From JANNBN01 sp963763885 (GTDB taxonomy: Bacteria > Actinomycetota > Acidimicrobiia > Acidimicrobiales > JANYDT01): DNA of 64,000 nt. Below the pieces are notes generated by a model. It searched no databases, had not been told where the DNA came from, and saw nothing but the letters and a program-made list of their open reading frames with translations. This document shows positions 16,708 through 25,468 of the stretch, in pieces (position 1 is the stretch's first letter; each line of letters opens with the position of its first letter). The translations under genes and the position numbers were made by a program. Location: positions 62,001 through 126,000 of the forward strand of contig CAVXQD010000001.1 in assembly GCA_963763885.1 (NCBI GenBank). Reading direction: 5' to 3'.

Positions 16708-17906
16708 GCGTACATCCAATCACGAAGTTTGCCGAGGCCTTCGCGGATGTCGTGAGCGCTGATGCCTGAATAGGCAAGGCGGATGTACTGCTCTACTTCG
16801 CCAGGTTGCGGGCGACCGAAGTGCCGGCGGGTACAGAACGAAACGCCCGTGTTGTGCAACGCAGCCGTTGCGAACTCGGCGATGTCGGCACAACCTTTCA
16901 TCTGCATGGCTTTCGTGGCGTTGACGAACAAGTAGAAGGTGGCATCGGGCCGAGCCGTGTGCAGGCCAGGCACCAAGTTGGCCGCATCCACTGCAGCGTC
17001 TCGGCGTTCACGCAACACGTCGAGCATCGCCAAGCACTCGGTCTGATCGCCGGTGATGCCAGCCAACCCGCCCCACTGGACGAAGTGCGTGGTGCACGAC
17101 TCGTCGTTGGTGTTGAGCTTGGTGATCATCTCGGCGATTGGCTTGGGAGCAATAGCTGCACCTAGCCGCCAGCCAGTCATCGCAAACTTCTTCGAGAACG
17201 TGTAGAGGATGCAGGTGCGTTCTTGCATGCCAGGCAGCGAAGCGATGCTGCTGCTGGTGCCTGCGTAACGCATCTCGAAGTAGGCCTCGTCTGACAACAC
17301 ATACAGGTTGTGTTTGATGGCGAGTTCTGCGACTGCAGCCATTTCTTCTGGCGAGCTTTCCGACGACAACGGGTTCTGCAGGTCGTTGTAAATGAGTGCC
17401 TTGGTGCGTGGCGTGATGAGCGACGCAAGGTAATCCATGTCCAGCGCGAACCCGCTGGGAGTTTCTATGTACCTATACGGAACCGCCGTGCCCCCGTAGT
17501 ACTCGATCATGCTTTCGTAGATGGGGTAACCGGGGTTTGGGTACAGCACCTCGTCGGCTGGTTCCATCACCGTCTGGATGAACTTGCCGATGACCGGCTT
17601 GCCTCCGGGTTGCACAACAACGTTTGATGCGTCGTAGGAGAGGCCGCGTCGCATACCGACGTCGTGTGCCAGGGCTTCGCGCAGCGGTGCAATGCCGGCG
17701 GCAGGGCAGTAGCCAGTTTTTCCGTCTGCGATTGCCTGATCACTGGCGATGCGGACGGTGCTGGGGGTGGCCAGGTTGAGGTCGCCCAGGTGAAACGGAT
17801 AAATCCGGTTCCCCTTGGCGCCCCATTCAGCGGCCGCCTGTGAGACAGCAAACGCTGTTTCCGTGCCGAGCCGATCAAGTCTTGAGGCGAGCAGATGGGT
17901 TGTCAC
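16704..17906 (-). CDS. Class I/II PLP aminotransferase
   Basis: 400 residues of fold-type I. Landmarks are LGDLNLATPSTV, PNPGYPIYESMIEYYGG, NDLQNPLSSESS (normally NPxNPTG), DEAYFEM and the PLP-lysine TFSKKFAMTGWRLG. The NPTG-to-NPLSS change is unusual for family members. It is first in a two-gene operon with the hydroxyacid dehydrogenase. Two IclR-type palindromes lie 60-120 bases upstream. Confidence 0.9.
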   Translation of the reverse strand: MTTHLLASRLDRLGTETAFAVSQAAAEWGAKGNRIYPFHLGDLNLATPSTVRIASDQAIADGKTGYCPAAGIAPLREALAHDVGMRRGLSYDASNVVVQPGGKPVIGKFIQTVMEPADEVLYPNPGYPIYESMIEYYGGTAVPYRYIETPSGFALDMDYLASLITPRTKALIYNDLQNPLSSESSPEEMAAVAELAIKHNLYVLSDEAYFEMRYAGTSSSIASLPGMQERTCILYTFSKKFAMTGWRLGAAIAPKPIAEMITKLNTNDESCTTHFVQWGGLAGITGDQTECLAMLDVLRERRDAAVDAANLVPGLHTARPDATFYLFVNATKAMQMKGCADIAEFATAALHNTGVSFCTRRHFGRPQPGEVEQYIRLAYSGISAHDIREGLGKLRDWMYA

Positions 17907-17964
17907 GCCGCAAGGGTAATTGACAAACCGTAAAAGTGGCGAGCAACTTCTGAACGTTTTGTGT

Positions 17965-18026
17965 GCGTTCCGTCATGCGGAACGCAATCAAGGGAGATTG
18001 GTGACCGTTGTTCCGTCAGGCGGAAC
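17965..18026 (-). promoter_or_regulatory. Paired TTCCG-N5-CGGAA palindromes (IclR-like operators)
   Basis: gcgttccgtcatgcggaacgc (split: gcgttccg, tcatg, cggaacgc is at 17965-17985) and gttccgtcaggcggaac (18010-18026) share the half sites GTTCCG and CGGAAC with a 5-base spacer. Centres are 43 bases apart, about four helical turns. They lie upstream of the aminotransferase-dehydrogenase operon. Half-site shape matches known IclR-family operators; no iclR gene is in the window. Confidence 0.55.
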
Positions 18027-18050
18027 GAACGTGCTGTTGGGGCGGAAGGC

Positions 18051-18746
18051 TCAGGAGTTGGCGGCTGAACTGAGGTGCAGACCGCATTCGGTCTTTTCCG
18101 AGCCGGCCCAGCGGCCAGAACGCGGGTCTGCGCCGGGAGCCACAGGGTTGGTGCATGGCCAGCAGCCGATGGATGGGTAACCCTTTGAGGTGAGCGGGTG
18201 TTCTGGCAGGTTGTGCAGCTTGAGATACGCAGCGGCGTCTTCGTCAGTGACGTTTGCCAGTGGGTTGATCTTCACGAGATTGCGGAACGGATCGAACGAC
18301 GCGATTGGGGCAGTTGCCCGCGAAGCCGATTCGGACCGGCGTAATCCGCTGACCCAAGCGGAGCGACCGGCAAGCGCGCGCTGCAACGGTTCGACCTTGC
18401 GGACGAAGCAGCACTGGTCGATGTTTTCTTGCCACAGATCGTCGGGCACAACGTTTGGCTTTGGCTCAACCACGGTGAGATTCAGGCCAAGGTCTGTTGC
18501 GAGCTTGTTTGCAAACCACTTGGTCTCTGCGAACAGGTACTGCGTGTCGAGGAGGACAACCTGTGCCTGCGGGGCACCGACGCTGATGACGTGTGGAAGC
18601 AACGCGTCGCCGAAGCTGCACGTGGCAGCCATCTGATCACCGAAGGTCTCCCATGCCCAGCGGACGATGTCAGCAGGAGATGCGGTCTCCAACCAGGCCG
18701 GAGCGGTGAAGGAGTCAAGCTCCAGGGTTGCGGTAGGTGCGTTCAT
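18051..18746 (-). CDS. cysH: Adenylyl-sulfate (APS/PAPS) reductase, CysH
   Basis: 231 residues. The PP-loop fold is read from ATCSFGDALLPHVI and LLDTQYLFAETKWF. The [4Fe-4S]-binding pairs QCCFVRKVEPL and IGCWPCTNPV indicate the APS-reducing type, and the redox Cys is in the C-terminal ECGLH. It reduces activated sulfate to sulfite. It follows tauE by about 80 bases in the same direction, consistent with a sulfur-assimilation unit. Confidence 0.95.
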   Translation of the reverse strand: MNAPTATLELDSFTAPAWLETASPADIVRWAWETFGDQMAATCSFGDALLPHVISVGAPQAQVVLLDTQYLFAETKWFANKLATDLGLNLTVVEPKPNVVPDDLWQENIDQCCFVRKVEPLQRALAGRSAWVSGLRRSESASRATAPIASFDPFRNLVKINPLANVTDEDAAAYLKLHNLPEHPLTSKGYPSIGCWPCTNPVAPGADPRSGRWAGSEKTECGLHLSSAANS

Positions 18747-18827
18747 GTTTGTGGCTCGCTTGGATTCGGTGTGGATATCTGTGCGGTTTGGAGAAATCAG
18801 GGAACTGGTTTGGAGAATCAGGGAAGT

Positions 18828-19679
18828 TCAGATGATGTTGACGAGCTTGAGGCCCGAGCCGATGAGCACCGTTGCGATAGCTGGGCGGACCCAACCCTCT
18901 GCAACTCGGGAGGACAGCACGCCTCCCACCAGTACGCCGGGGATTGCGCCGACGACAAGGGGGAACACGAGAGCGGTGTTGACGTCGCCGATGAGGAGGT
19001 GGGCAACTGCGGCTGCGGCGACCAGCGGGACCGCCTGTGCAAGATCGGTGCCGACGAGGTGCGATGCACGCAGCATCGGATACAGCCCGAGGAGCAGTGC
19101 CATGATGAGCGAGCCCGAGCCGACCGAGGTTGCTCCGACGAAGATGCCGCCGAGGAAGCCGACCAGGGTGGTGGGGAGGGGCCGCACGATGATTGGGCGC
19201 TGCTGATTGGTTGACTCGTCTTGATGGCCGCGATGAGCATCGCCGCGCTGCAGAAGACGGCGGACCATAAGGCCACCGGCCACCAGCAGCGTGACGCCGA
19301 TGGCGATGCGCAGGTTGGCGTCGTGGCCAGCGAGGAACGAGTGGGCGAGGGCCGTGCCAGCCAGTGCTCCAGGGACCGAACCAGTGGTGAGCCACCGCAC
19401 GATGCCCCAGTGGATGGTGCCGGCCTTGCGGTGAACTGCAGCGCCGAACGGCTTGATGAGCAGCGAAACCACCACGTCGCTTGAGACCGCTGCGGCAGGG
19501 CTGACGCCAAACACCAGCACCATGACGGGGGTGAGCAACGCTCCTCCACCCATGCCGGTGAGCCCGATGACCAGGCCGATAATGAGGCCAGCGCCGACCA
19601 AGCCAATGACGGCTGGGTGCTCGGCCGGGAGAGTGGCCAAGGTGTTTGCGAGCATGGCTGCGGCGTTCACGGAGTGCAC
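18828..19679 (-). CDS. tauE: TauE/SafE-family sulfite/sulfonate permease
   Basis: About 283 residues with eight or so membrane helices in two repeats (VGAGLIIGLVIGLTGMGGGALLTP and GFLGGIFVGATSVGSGSL). The charged central loop is HRGHQDESTNQQRP. TauE/SafE proteins move sulfite, sulfoacetate or similar anions; placement ahead of cysH supports a sulfur role. The start is uncertain: a TTG at 19700 overlaps the operator-like repeat, so the GTG at 19679 was chosen. Confidence 0.9.
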   Translation of the reverse strand: MHSVNAAAMLANTLATLPAEHPAVIGLVGAGLIIGLVIGLTGMGGGALLTPVMVLVFGVSPAAAVSSDVVVSLLIKPFGAAVHRKAGTIHWGIVRWLTTGSVPGALAGTALAHSFLAGHDANLRIAIGVTLLVAGGLMVRRLLQRGDAHRGHQDESTNQQRPIIVRPLPTTLVGFLGGIFVGATSVGSGSLIMALLLGLYPMLRASHLVGTDLAQAVPLVAAAAVAHLLIGDVNTALVFPLVVGAIPGVLVGGVLSSRVAEGWVRPAIATVLIGSGLKLVNII

Positions 19680-19698
19680 CGTAACACCGAATGACGAC

Positions 19699-19722
19699 AA
19701 TTCCGATCGGTTTATAGGAATT
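19699..19722 (-). promoter_or_regulatory. AATTCC-N12-GGAATT inverted repeat, possible Rrf2/CymR-type operator
   Basis: A 6-bp perfect inverted repeat (aattcc at 19699, ggaatt at 19717) encloses cgatcggtttat (19705-19716). It sits immediately upstream of tauE. The spacing and half sites recall operators of CymR/IscR-like Rrf2 regulators that control cysteine and sulfate genes. Assignment is inference from memory of the motif shape. Confidence 0.4.
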
Positions 19723-19817
19723 AGGTCAAAAGTCGCACCTCAACCTGGCCTAGAAAGGCGTTGATCGCCGTCAATCAGCTGGATTCTCAGGCTTTCGGTC
19801 CGGGTTGGCGCTGGAAC

Positions 19818-20159
19818 TCAGCTGGTGATGTCGGCAAAGACGAAGCGGTTGACGCTGATGAACTCTTCTTCGGCCTCCGGCACCTTGTCGCCAGGGAAGA
19901 TGGCGTCCACCGGACACTCGCTCATGCAGGCGTCGCAGGCGGTGCATTCGTCGGGGTTGATGTACAGCATCCGACTGCCGTAGAGGTGTTGAAGATCAGG
20001 GTGCGCTTCGTGGGTATTGACGACGGTTGTTCCGTCCGAGTCGTGGCCCAACAGCTTGCCGTCGACCAATTCGTAGATGCACTGCACTGGACAGACCGTC
20101 ACACATGCAGTGTCGGTGACGTCCAAGCAGGGTGAGGTGATGACGTATGGAAGAGCCAT
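19818..20159 (-). CDS. 7Fe-type ferredoxin
   Basis: 113 residues. The first cluster set is CLDVTDTACVTVCPVQCIY and the second CTACDACMSECPVDAIFP, the FdxA-like arrangement with a 3Fe-4S and a 4Fe-4S centre. About 30 residues (LVDGKLLGHDSDGTTVVNTH and on) are inserted between the halves relative to the shortest members; this subtype exists in actinobacteria. It may feed P450 or other oxidoreductases. It follows a 112-residue gene by 34 bases. Confidence 0.93.
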   Translation of the reverse strand: MALPYVITSPCLDVTDTACVTVCPVQCIYELVDGKLLGHDSDGTTVVNTHEAHPDLQHLYGSRMLYINPDECTACDACMSECPVDAIFPGDKVPEAEEEFISVNRFVFADITS

Positions 20160-20193
20160 ACCGTTCGCTACCCACCTTCACCAGACATCAAAC

Positions 20194-20532
20194 CTATGAC
20201 GAAACGTGCTCGTTGGGGGTGTCGTCGATGCGGACCCGAGCCGCTGAATCCTCGAGATGGTCGCGCACCTTGTCCGTCACCGGTTTACCGGCGTCAGCCA
20301 GCGCTGCTTGGAACGGGCTGGGCGGCGGGCCAGCAACAGCAGGCACATACCGGTCACCTTCGGGACGGGTTGTGTCGACCACGTCCAAGCGCTTGCGCCG
20401 ACGCGCCGTGGAGACCCGATCCACCAACTTTTTACGGTTCTTCCAAACCCAGTTGGTGACAGCGGTGTTGGCAATAAGTACACCTACGGGACGCAGCAAT
20501 CTGAACGACTTGTTGGATGTCATGGCAGACAC
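20194..20532 (-). CDS. Hypothetical protein upstream of ferredoxin
   Basis: 112 residues: a short hydrophobic stretch (LLRPVGVLIANTAVTNWVW), a basic segment (KNRKKLVDRVSTARRRKRL) and a Pro-rich then charged tail. No family recognised. Spacing to the ferredoxin gene suggests co-transcription. Confidence 0.6.
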   Translation of the reverse strand: MSAMTSNKSFRLLRPVGVLIANTAVTNWVWKNRKKLVDRVSTARRRKRLDVVDTTRPEGDRYVPAVAGPPPSPFQAALADAGKPVTDKVRDHLEDSAARVRIDDTPNEHVSS

Positions 20533-20580
20533 ATACCCGTTTGCGTTCCGACCGAAACCTGACGCCGGATTGTGGTCCAG

Positions 20581-21348
20581 CTACGGGCGTTCAGATGGCC
20601 CGAGAAGGCGCCAGGTTCCGCTGGGCAACGCGCCCAGTTCCACCGCACCGATGCGGACTCGCTTCAGCGCCACAACATCGAGCCCGACCATCTCGCACAT
20701 CCTGCGAATCTGACGCTTACGGCCCTCACGCAGCACGAAACGCAACCGATCATGGTCCACCCATTCAACAAGCGCGGGGCGCAGCTGACGGCCATCGAGT
20801 TCCAAGCCGTGTCGGAGAAGCTCCAGGTCGTCGCGGCCCAGCGGCCCCTCCACCCGAACGATGTATTCCTTTTCCACGCCTCCACCACCATCAATGATGC
20901 TGCGAGCAATCCGACCGTCTGCAGTGAGCAGCAAGAGGCCGGTGGAGTCGATGTCCAGCCGACCTGCAACAGCGAGCCCCCGTCGGTCTGCGCGGCCAAA
21001 CGGCGTCCGGTTGGGGTCTCCTTGCCAACGGAAGTCGGGAATGATCAACTCGATTGCGGCGTGATACCCGTGTTCGGGCTGACCCGATACGACGCCCAGC
21101 GGCTTGTGAAAGACGACGGTGAATTTGTTGGCTTGGTCCTCTGCGGCATGGCCAGCCAGCGTGATGTGCTGCGACGGAAGCACCCTGCTGCCAAGTACGT
21201 CTACAACAACGCCGTCAACCATCACGCTGCCGGCGGCGATGAACTCATCTGCCTCTCGTCGTGAGCACATACCCAGGTCTGCCATGCGTTTGGAAAGCCG
21301 AATCGGTGTCTCTTCGGACGGCTGGTCCGGGTATTGGTTGTTGCTCAC
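20581..21348 (-). CDS. RsuA/RluB-family pseudouridine synthase
   Basis: About 255 residues from GTG (VSNNQYPDQPSEE). The N-terminal S4 RNA-binding domain reads RLSKRMADLGMCSRREADEF and on. The catalytic segment GRLDIDSTGLLLLTADG holds the active Asp. The C-terminal REGRKRQIRRMCEMVG is typical of 23S/16S rRNA-modifying members. The upstream open frame overlaps the divergent oxidase promoter and lacks similarity, so it was excluded. Confidence 0.92.
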   Translation of the reverse strand: MSNNQYPDQPSEETPIRLSKRMADLGMCSRREADEFIAAGSVMVDGVVVDVLGSRVLPSQHITLAGHAAEDQANKFTVVFHKPLGVVSGQPEHGYHAAIELIIPDFRWQGDPNRTPFGRADRRGLAVAGRLDIDSTGLLLLTADGRIARSIIDGGGGVEKEYIVRVEGPLGRDDLELLRHGLELDGRQLRPALVEWVDHDRLRFVLREGRKRQIRRMCEMVGLDVVALKRVRIGAVELGALPSGTWRLLGPSERP

Positions 21349-21391
21349 GCTCCATCTTTGCAGCGTCGGCACCCAGCGGTAGCGTGAGTCG

Positions 21392-22858
21392 ATGCAGCCG
21401 GATGTGCCGTTGGACCAAAATGCGCCCTCAGATCCGGATGCTCTTTCAGATCCCGATGCTCTGCGCGCAGAACTTCGGGCGGTGTTCAACGGTCGTTTGT
21501 TTCACGAGACGTCCGATGTCGAGCCGTTCGTGGTCGACTGGCGGCGCCAATGGCGCGGCGACTGTCTGGCAGTCGTGCAGCCAGACACCCCACAAGACGT
21601 TGCGGCGGTGGTGCGGTGGTGCGCACAGCGATCTGTGCCGGTTGTACCGCAAGGTGGCAACACCGGCTTGTCGGGCGGCGCCACACCTGCTGCTGGCGGG
21701 GGAGCGGTTGTGGTTTCCACAACCCGCATGAAGCATGTGCGTTCCGTGGATCCGCTCAACAACACCATCACGGTTGACGCCGGATGCCTGTTGACAACGG
21801 TGCAAGAAGCCGCAAGAAAGGTTCGACGTCTGTTCCCGTTGAGCCTGGCCGCCGAAGGCACCTGCACCATCGGCGGAAACCTGGCTACCAACGCTGGAGG
21901 CACGGCTGTGCTTCGCTATGGCACGGCCCGCGAGCTGTGCCTTGGTTTGGAAGTTGTGACGGCCTCCGGCGAGTTGTGGGACGGGTTACGGCTCCTGCGT
22001 AAAGACAACACCGGCTATGACCTGCGGGACCTGTTTATTGGTTCGGAAGGAACACTTGGCATCATCACCGGGGCAGTTATGAAACTGCATCCGATACCCG
22101 TGACCCGGGCGGTCGCACTTGTCGCGGTGCCGTCGCTTGGGCAGGCAGTGGCGTTGTTCCAACATTTGTCGGAGGGTCTTGGCCAAGCTCTCATCGCGTG
22201 CGAAGTACTCAATGCGACCTGCGTGGAGTTGGTTCATGCGCACTCACCAACACGAAGCCCGTTCCCGCTGGAAACGCCGTGGGTGATGTTGGTGGAGGTG
22301 ATCACAATGCGTCTTGAAGACCCAGCGCGAGACGTCATCGAGGAGATGCTCTGGGTGGCCGCGCCGTCGTGCGGAGTGATCGATGCAGTCATCGCAGAAA
22401 CAGGAGCGCAGGAGGAAGCGTTCTGGGGTTTGCGTGAAGACGTGAGCGAGTCCCAAGGCGCTGCAGGGCCGACCATCAAGCACGACATCGCTGTGCCCAT
22501 CTCGTCGATCGCTGCGTTTGTGGAAGATGCCGACCAACGTGTCCGACGCCTTCATCCAGACGTTCGGTTCGTCACGTTTGGCCACTTGGGCGACGGCAAC
22601 CTGCACTACAACTTCTCGCCCGCAGCAGGTGCCGATTCGGGTGCGTTCATCAGCGCGCAGAACAGTCTCAACACCGTTGTGCACGACACGGTGCGGGAGT
22701 ACGCCGGATCTATCTCTGCGGAGCACGGCTTGGGTGTGCTCCGCAGAGACGAAGCAGACCGATATCGCTCGCCAGTTGAACGAAGTCTGCAACGTGCCGT
22801 GAAGCACGCGCTTGACCCGCAAGGGTTGATGAACCCAGGCAAGTTCCTTCCCGCCTAA
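21392..22858 (+). CDS. FAD-linked 2-hydroxyacid oxidase/dehydrogenase (GlcD/D-lactate type)
   Basis: 488 residues. The PCMH FAD domain has VVPQGGNTGLSGGATP and AAEGTCTIGGNLATNAGG; the C-terminal oxidase domain has FGHLGDGNLHYNFS and SAEHGLGVLRRDEA. It oxidises D-lactate, glycolate or 2-hydroxyglutarate to the oxoacid, passing electrons to FAD. A tandem DPDALSDPDAL near the N-terminus reflects a small DNA duplication. Substrate not determinable. It diverges from the pseudouridine synthase gene. Confidence 0.93.
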   Translation: MQPDVPLDQNAPSDPDALSDPDALRAELRAVFNGRLFHETSDVEPFVVDWRRQWRGDCLAVVQPDTPQDVAAVVRWCAQRSVPVVPQGGNTGLSGGATPAAGGGAVVVSTTRMKHVRSVDPLNNTITVDAGCLLTTVQEAARKVRRLFPLSLAAEGTCTIGGNLATNAGGTAVLRYGTARELCLGLEVVTASGELWDGLRLLRKDNTGYDLRDLFIGSEGTLGIITGAVMKLHPIPVTRAVALVAVPSLGQAVALFQHLSEGLGQALIACEVLNATCVELVHAHSPTRSPFPLETPWVMLVEVITMRLEDPARDVIEEMLWVAAPSCGVIDAVIAETGAQEEAFWGLREDVSESQGAAGPTIKHDIAVPISSIAAFVEDADQRVRRLHPDVRFVTFGHLGDGNLHYNFSPAAGADSGAFISAQNSLNTVVHDTVREYAGSISAEHGLGVLRRDEADRYRSPVERSLQRAVKHALDPQGLMNPGKFLPA

Positions 22859-22869
22859 TTCCAGGCGGG
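22850..22869. terminator. Short hairpin at convergent gene ends
   Basis: Stem cccgcct/aggcggg with a 6-base loop containing the oxidase stop codon, 50 bases from the convergent glpD end. A second small stem (accgt..acggt) follows. There is no T run. Confidence 0.4.
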
Positions 22870-22920
22870 CAAGAGTTATTCTGCGCGCATACCGTTTAGA
22901 CGGTGTGCTGCAGGTCGGCC

Positions 22921-24501
22921 TTACAGCCCGTTGCCGAAGAGGATCTCTTCAACTTCTTTCAGGCCGGGAGAATCTTTCCACTGGTGCTCTGGCACCACGA
23001 GTGAAATCTTCGAGCGACGCCGCAGAAAGTCTTCTGTGCGCGTGATCATCTCGGTGTGCGCTGCATGATGCAGTTCAACCCGGAGGTAGTCAGCTGAGTC
23101 CATCACGTCGGCACCCATGGCCGGGTCTTCGCGGATGGCCTCAAGCATGGTGAACGCCCTGCGCCCGTATCGACGCCACAACCGGTTGGACAACCGCTCC
23201 ACATCGGGCCGCTCCCGCAGCTCGTCCAGGTGCATCAAGCCGGCCTGACGGAAGAACTCCATGCGGCTTGCCTCGTCAGGCTCGCCGTACCAATCCTGGC
23301 GGTCTTTGTTGAGGCGCACCCCAAGGCGGCCAACCTCAACGGCCACCTCTTCGCCCACGTTGAGACAGTCCGTCAACTTGCCACCGAAGATGGAGACAAC
23401 AGAGCGATCCATGTCCGTCTCGATCTCGTGCTTGCGAGACAACGACGTCCAATCCGTTTCCTTCTGATCGGTTCCGCCAGTACGCACCACCAGTGGCCGC
23501 ACGCCGCAGCGTTCGCTGATGATGTCTTCTGGAGTAAGCGGTTCGGTGAGGCTGAGCCGTGAGTTGATCTGGTCAAGCAGAAACGTGCGGTCTTCGTCGG
23601 TGACCGACGAGCGCGGGTCGTCGACGCGAGTATCGGTGGTTCCAATCACCGAACGGCGACCCATGGGAAGCACGTAGAACAATCGCTCGGTGTCGTCGAA
23701 AAATGCCAGCACGCGGTGGTTCGGTGTGATCTGTGGAACCACAAGGTGAACGCCCTTCGAGTACACGATGCGGTGCTCCGTCCCAATCCCGATGCCGGCG
23801 TTGAGCCCGTCGATGAACGGACCCGCAGCGTTGACAACCACCCTGGACGTACAGGTGATCTCGGCGCCGGACTCCACGTCTCGGAGCACGCTGTGCCAAC
23901 GGCCGCCGCTGCGAACAGCTGAGACCAACTCCACATAGTTGGCGGCAATGGCACCCGAGTCCAACGCCGAGCGAACAAACCCAAACACGAACCGTGCGTC
24001 GTTGTCTCGGAGCAGCGCATCCCAGTACTCAATACCGCCGCGAACCGTTGAGGTGTTGATCACCGGCTCGTCGGCTTTGATGCGTGCTGCGCTGAGGTAC
24101 CTGGGCCGTGGGGTGCCGAAGTTGCCGATGCCCCAGTAGCCAAAAGACCCGAGGGCGGCAAGGGCCGGCGAAAAGGGTGCGCTCTTGTCAAGGGCTGCCA
24201 TAAACCCGATTGGAGCGATGTTGGCCGGGTACGCCTTAATGAGGCGGTTCCGAGACATACAGAGCTTGCGGACAAGCCGCATCTCGTAGTTCTCCAGGTA
24301 CTTAAAGCCACCCCAAACCATGTTTGAAGACTCTTGACTGGTGAAGCCGCCAAAGTCTCCACGGTCGACCAGGGCGACCGAAGCGCCACGTGCAGACAGG
24401 GCTGCAGCCGACACAGCGCCGTTGATACCACCCCCGACGATGAGCACGTCGAACGATCCGCCATCGAGTCGGTCCAGGTTGGCGGTACGCAGAGCCATCA
24501 C
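22921..24501 (-). CDS. glpD: Glycerol-3-phosphate dehydrogenase (FAD)
   Basis: 526 residues. The dinucleotide fold VLIVGGGINGAVSAAALSAR is near residues 19-38; NMVWGGFKYLENYEMRLV, INSRLSLTEPLTPEDI and the C-terminal domain with ERLSNRLWRRYGRRA follow. It oxidises glycerol-3-phosphate to DHAP at the membrane face and reduces quinone. No glpF or glpK is nearby. A crotonase gene diverges upstream. Confidence 0.93.
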   Translation of the reverse strand: MMALRTANLDRLDGGSFDVLIVGGGINGAVSAAALSARGASVALVDRGDFGGFTSQESSNMVWGGFKYLENYEMRLVRKLCMSRNRLIKAYPANIAPIGFMAALDKSAPFSPALAALGSFGYWGIGNFGTPRPRYLSAARIKADEPVINTSTVRGGIEYWDALLRDNDARFVFGFVRSALDSGAIAANYVELVSAVRSGGRWHSVLRDVESGAEITCTSRVVVNAAGPFIDGLNAGIGIGTEHRIVYSKGVHLVVPQITPNHRVLAFFDDTERLFYVLPMGRRSVIGTTDTRVDDPRSSVTDEDRTFLLDQINSRLSLTEPLTPEDIISERCGVRPLVVRTGGTDQKETDWTSLSRKHEIETDMDRSVVSIFGGKLTDCLNVGEEVAVEVGRLGVRLNKDRQDWYGEPDEASRMEFFRQAGLMHLDELRERPDVERLSNRLWRRYGRRAFTMLEAIREDPAMGADVMDSADYLRVELHHAAHTEMITRTEDFLRRRSKISLVVPEHQWKDSPGLKEVEEILFGNGL

Positions 24502-24595
24502 GCAACGCTAAACCAATTGGGCGGCAACACTGATCCGGTCTGCCCTGATTTGAAACAGCAAAGTTCCTCCGGCGGATGATGGACAGAATGGGGTG

Positions 24596-25435
24596 ATGAG
24601 TGATTCGACGAATCCAACCGTGCAACGAATTGGCGAGTCCGTGACCATCCAACGTGGGTTGGGTACGGGCGGTCGATTAGCGGTTGTGACCTTTGATCGC
24701 GGCAACCGTCTCAACGCGTTGTCGATGCAGGCCATGAGCGAACTGCGAGACGCTGCGCGCTCGTTCGAGGACGACACCGTGAGTTCGGTCGTCATCCTGC
24801 AAGGGCGACCAGACGGTTTCTCTGCGGGGTTCGACCTGAACGATCGCAGCGGCTACCACAGCGACACCATGGGACTGGGGGAGCGGCGGGCGATGCTGCG
24901 AATGGGTCCGTCCATGTGCGATGCCTGGGAGCAGATGGGGCAGGTCACCATCGCCGCGATCGAAGGTCATTGCATCGGCGGTGGTGCCGCACTCGTGGTC
25001 TCCCTGGACTTTCGAACATGCGGGCGCTCGTCTCACTTTCGCATCCCAGAGATCGGACTTGGCATGAACATGAGTTGGGGCTCACTGCCGCGGCTTGTCC
25101 ATCTCATCGGCCCTGCGCGCGCCAAACAAGCTGTGATCCTCGCCAACGATCGAATTGGGGCGGACGCAGCACTTGCGTGGGGATTGGTGGAAGACGTAGC
25201 TGATGACGGTGCCGTCTTCGACACCGCCAGGGCATTTGCTGAACGTGTTGCCGCTCAACCTCCGGTACCGGTGCGGATGACCAAGCAGTCCATCAACGCG
25301 CTGACCACAGCCCATGACCGCGTGGCCACTCACATGGACCTCGACCAATACGCGCTGACGTTCGCGTCGGAAGACTTTCGTGAAGGTGTGGCGGCGTTCA
25401 AGCAACGACGCGATCCAGACTTCACCGGTCGGTGA
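24596..25435 (+). CDS. Enoyl-CoA hydratase/isomerase family
   Basis: About 279 residues. Crotonase signatures are FDRGNRLNALSMQAM, the oxyanion loop GRPDGFSAGFDLND, and GHCIGGGAALVVSLDFRTC. The C-terminal helices contain AAQPPVPVRMTKQSINAL. A GTG three bases upstream is an alternative start. Its role in acyl-CoA turnover is general; no partner gene is adjacent. Confidence 0.9.
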   Translation: MSDSTNPTVQRIGESVTIQRGLGTGGRLAVVTFDRGNRLNALSMQAMSELRDAARSFEDDTVSSVVILQGRPDGFSAGFDLNDRSGYHSDTMGLGERRAMLRMGPSMCDAWEQMGQVTIAAIEGHCIGGGAALVVSLDFRTCGRSSHFRIPEIGLGMNMSWGSLPRLVHLIGPARAKQAVILANDRIGADAALAWGLVEDVADDGAVFDTARAFAERVAAQPPVPVRMTKQSINALTTAHDRVATHMDLDQYALTFASEDFREGVAAFKQRRDPDFTGR

Positions 25436-25468
25436 CGCGCCGCCAGGATGGCCAAGTCCGGAGGGTGG

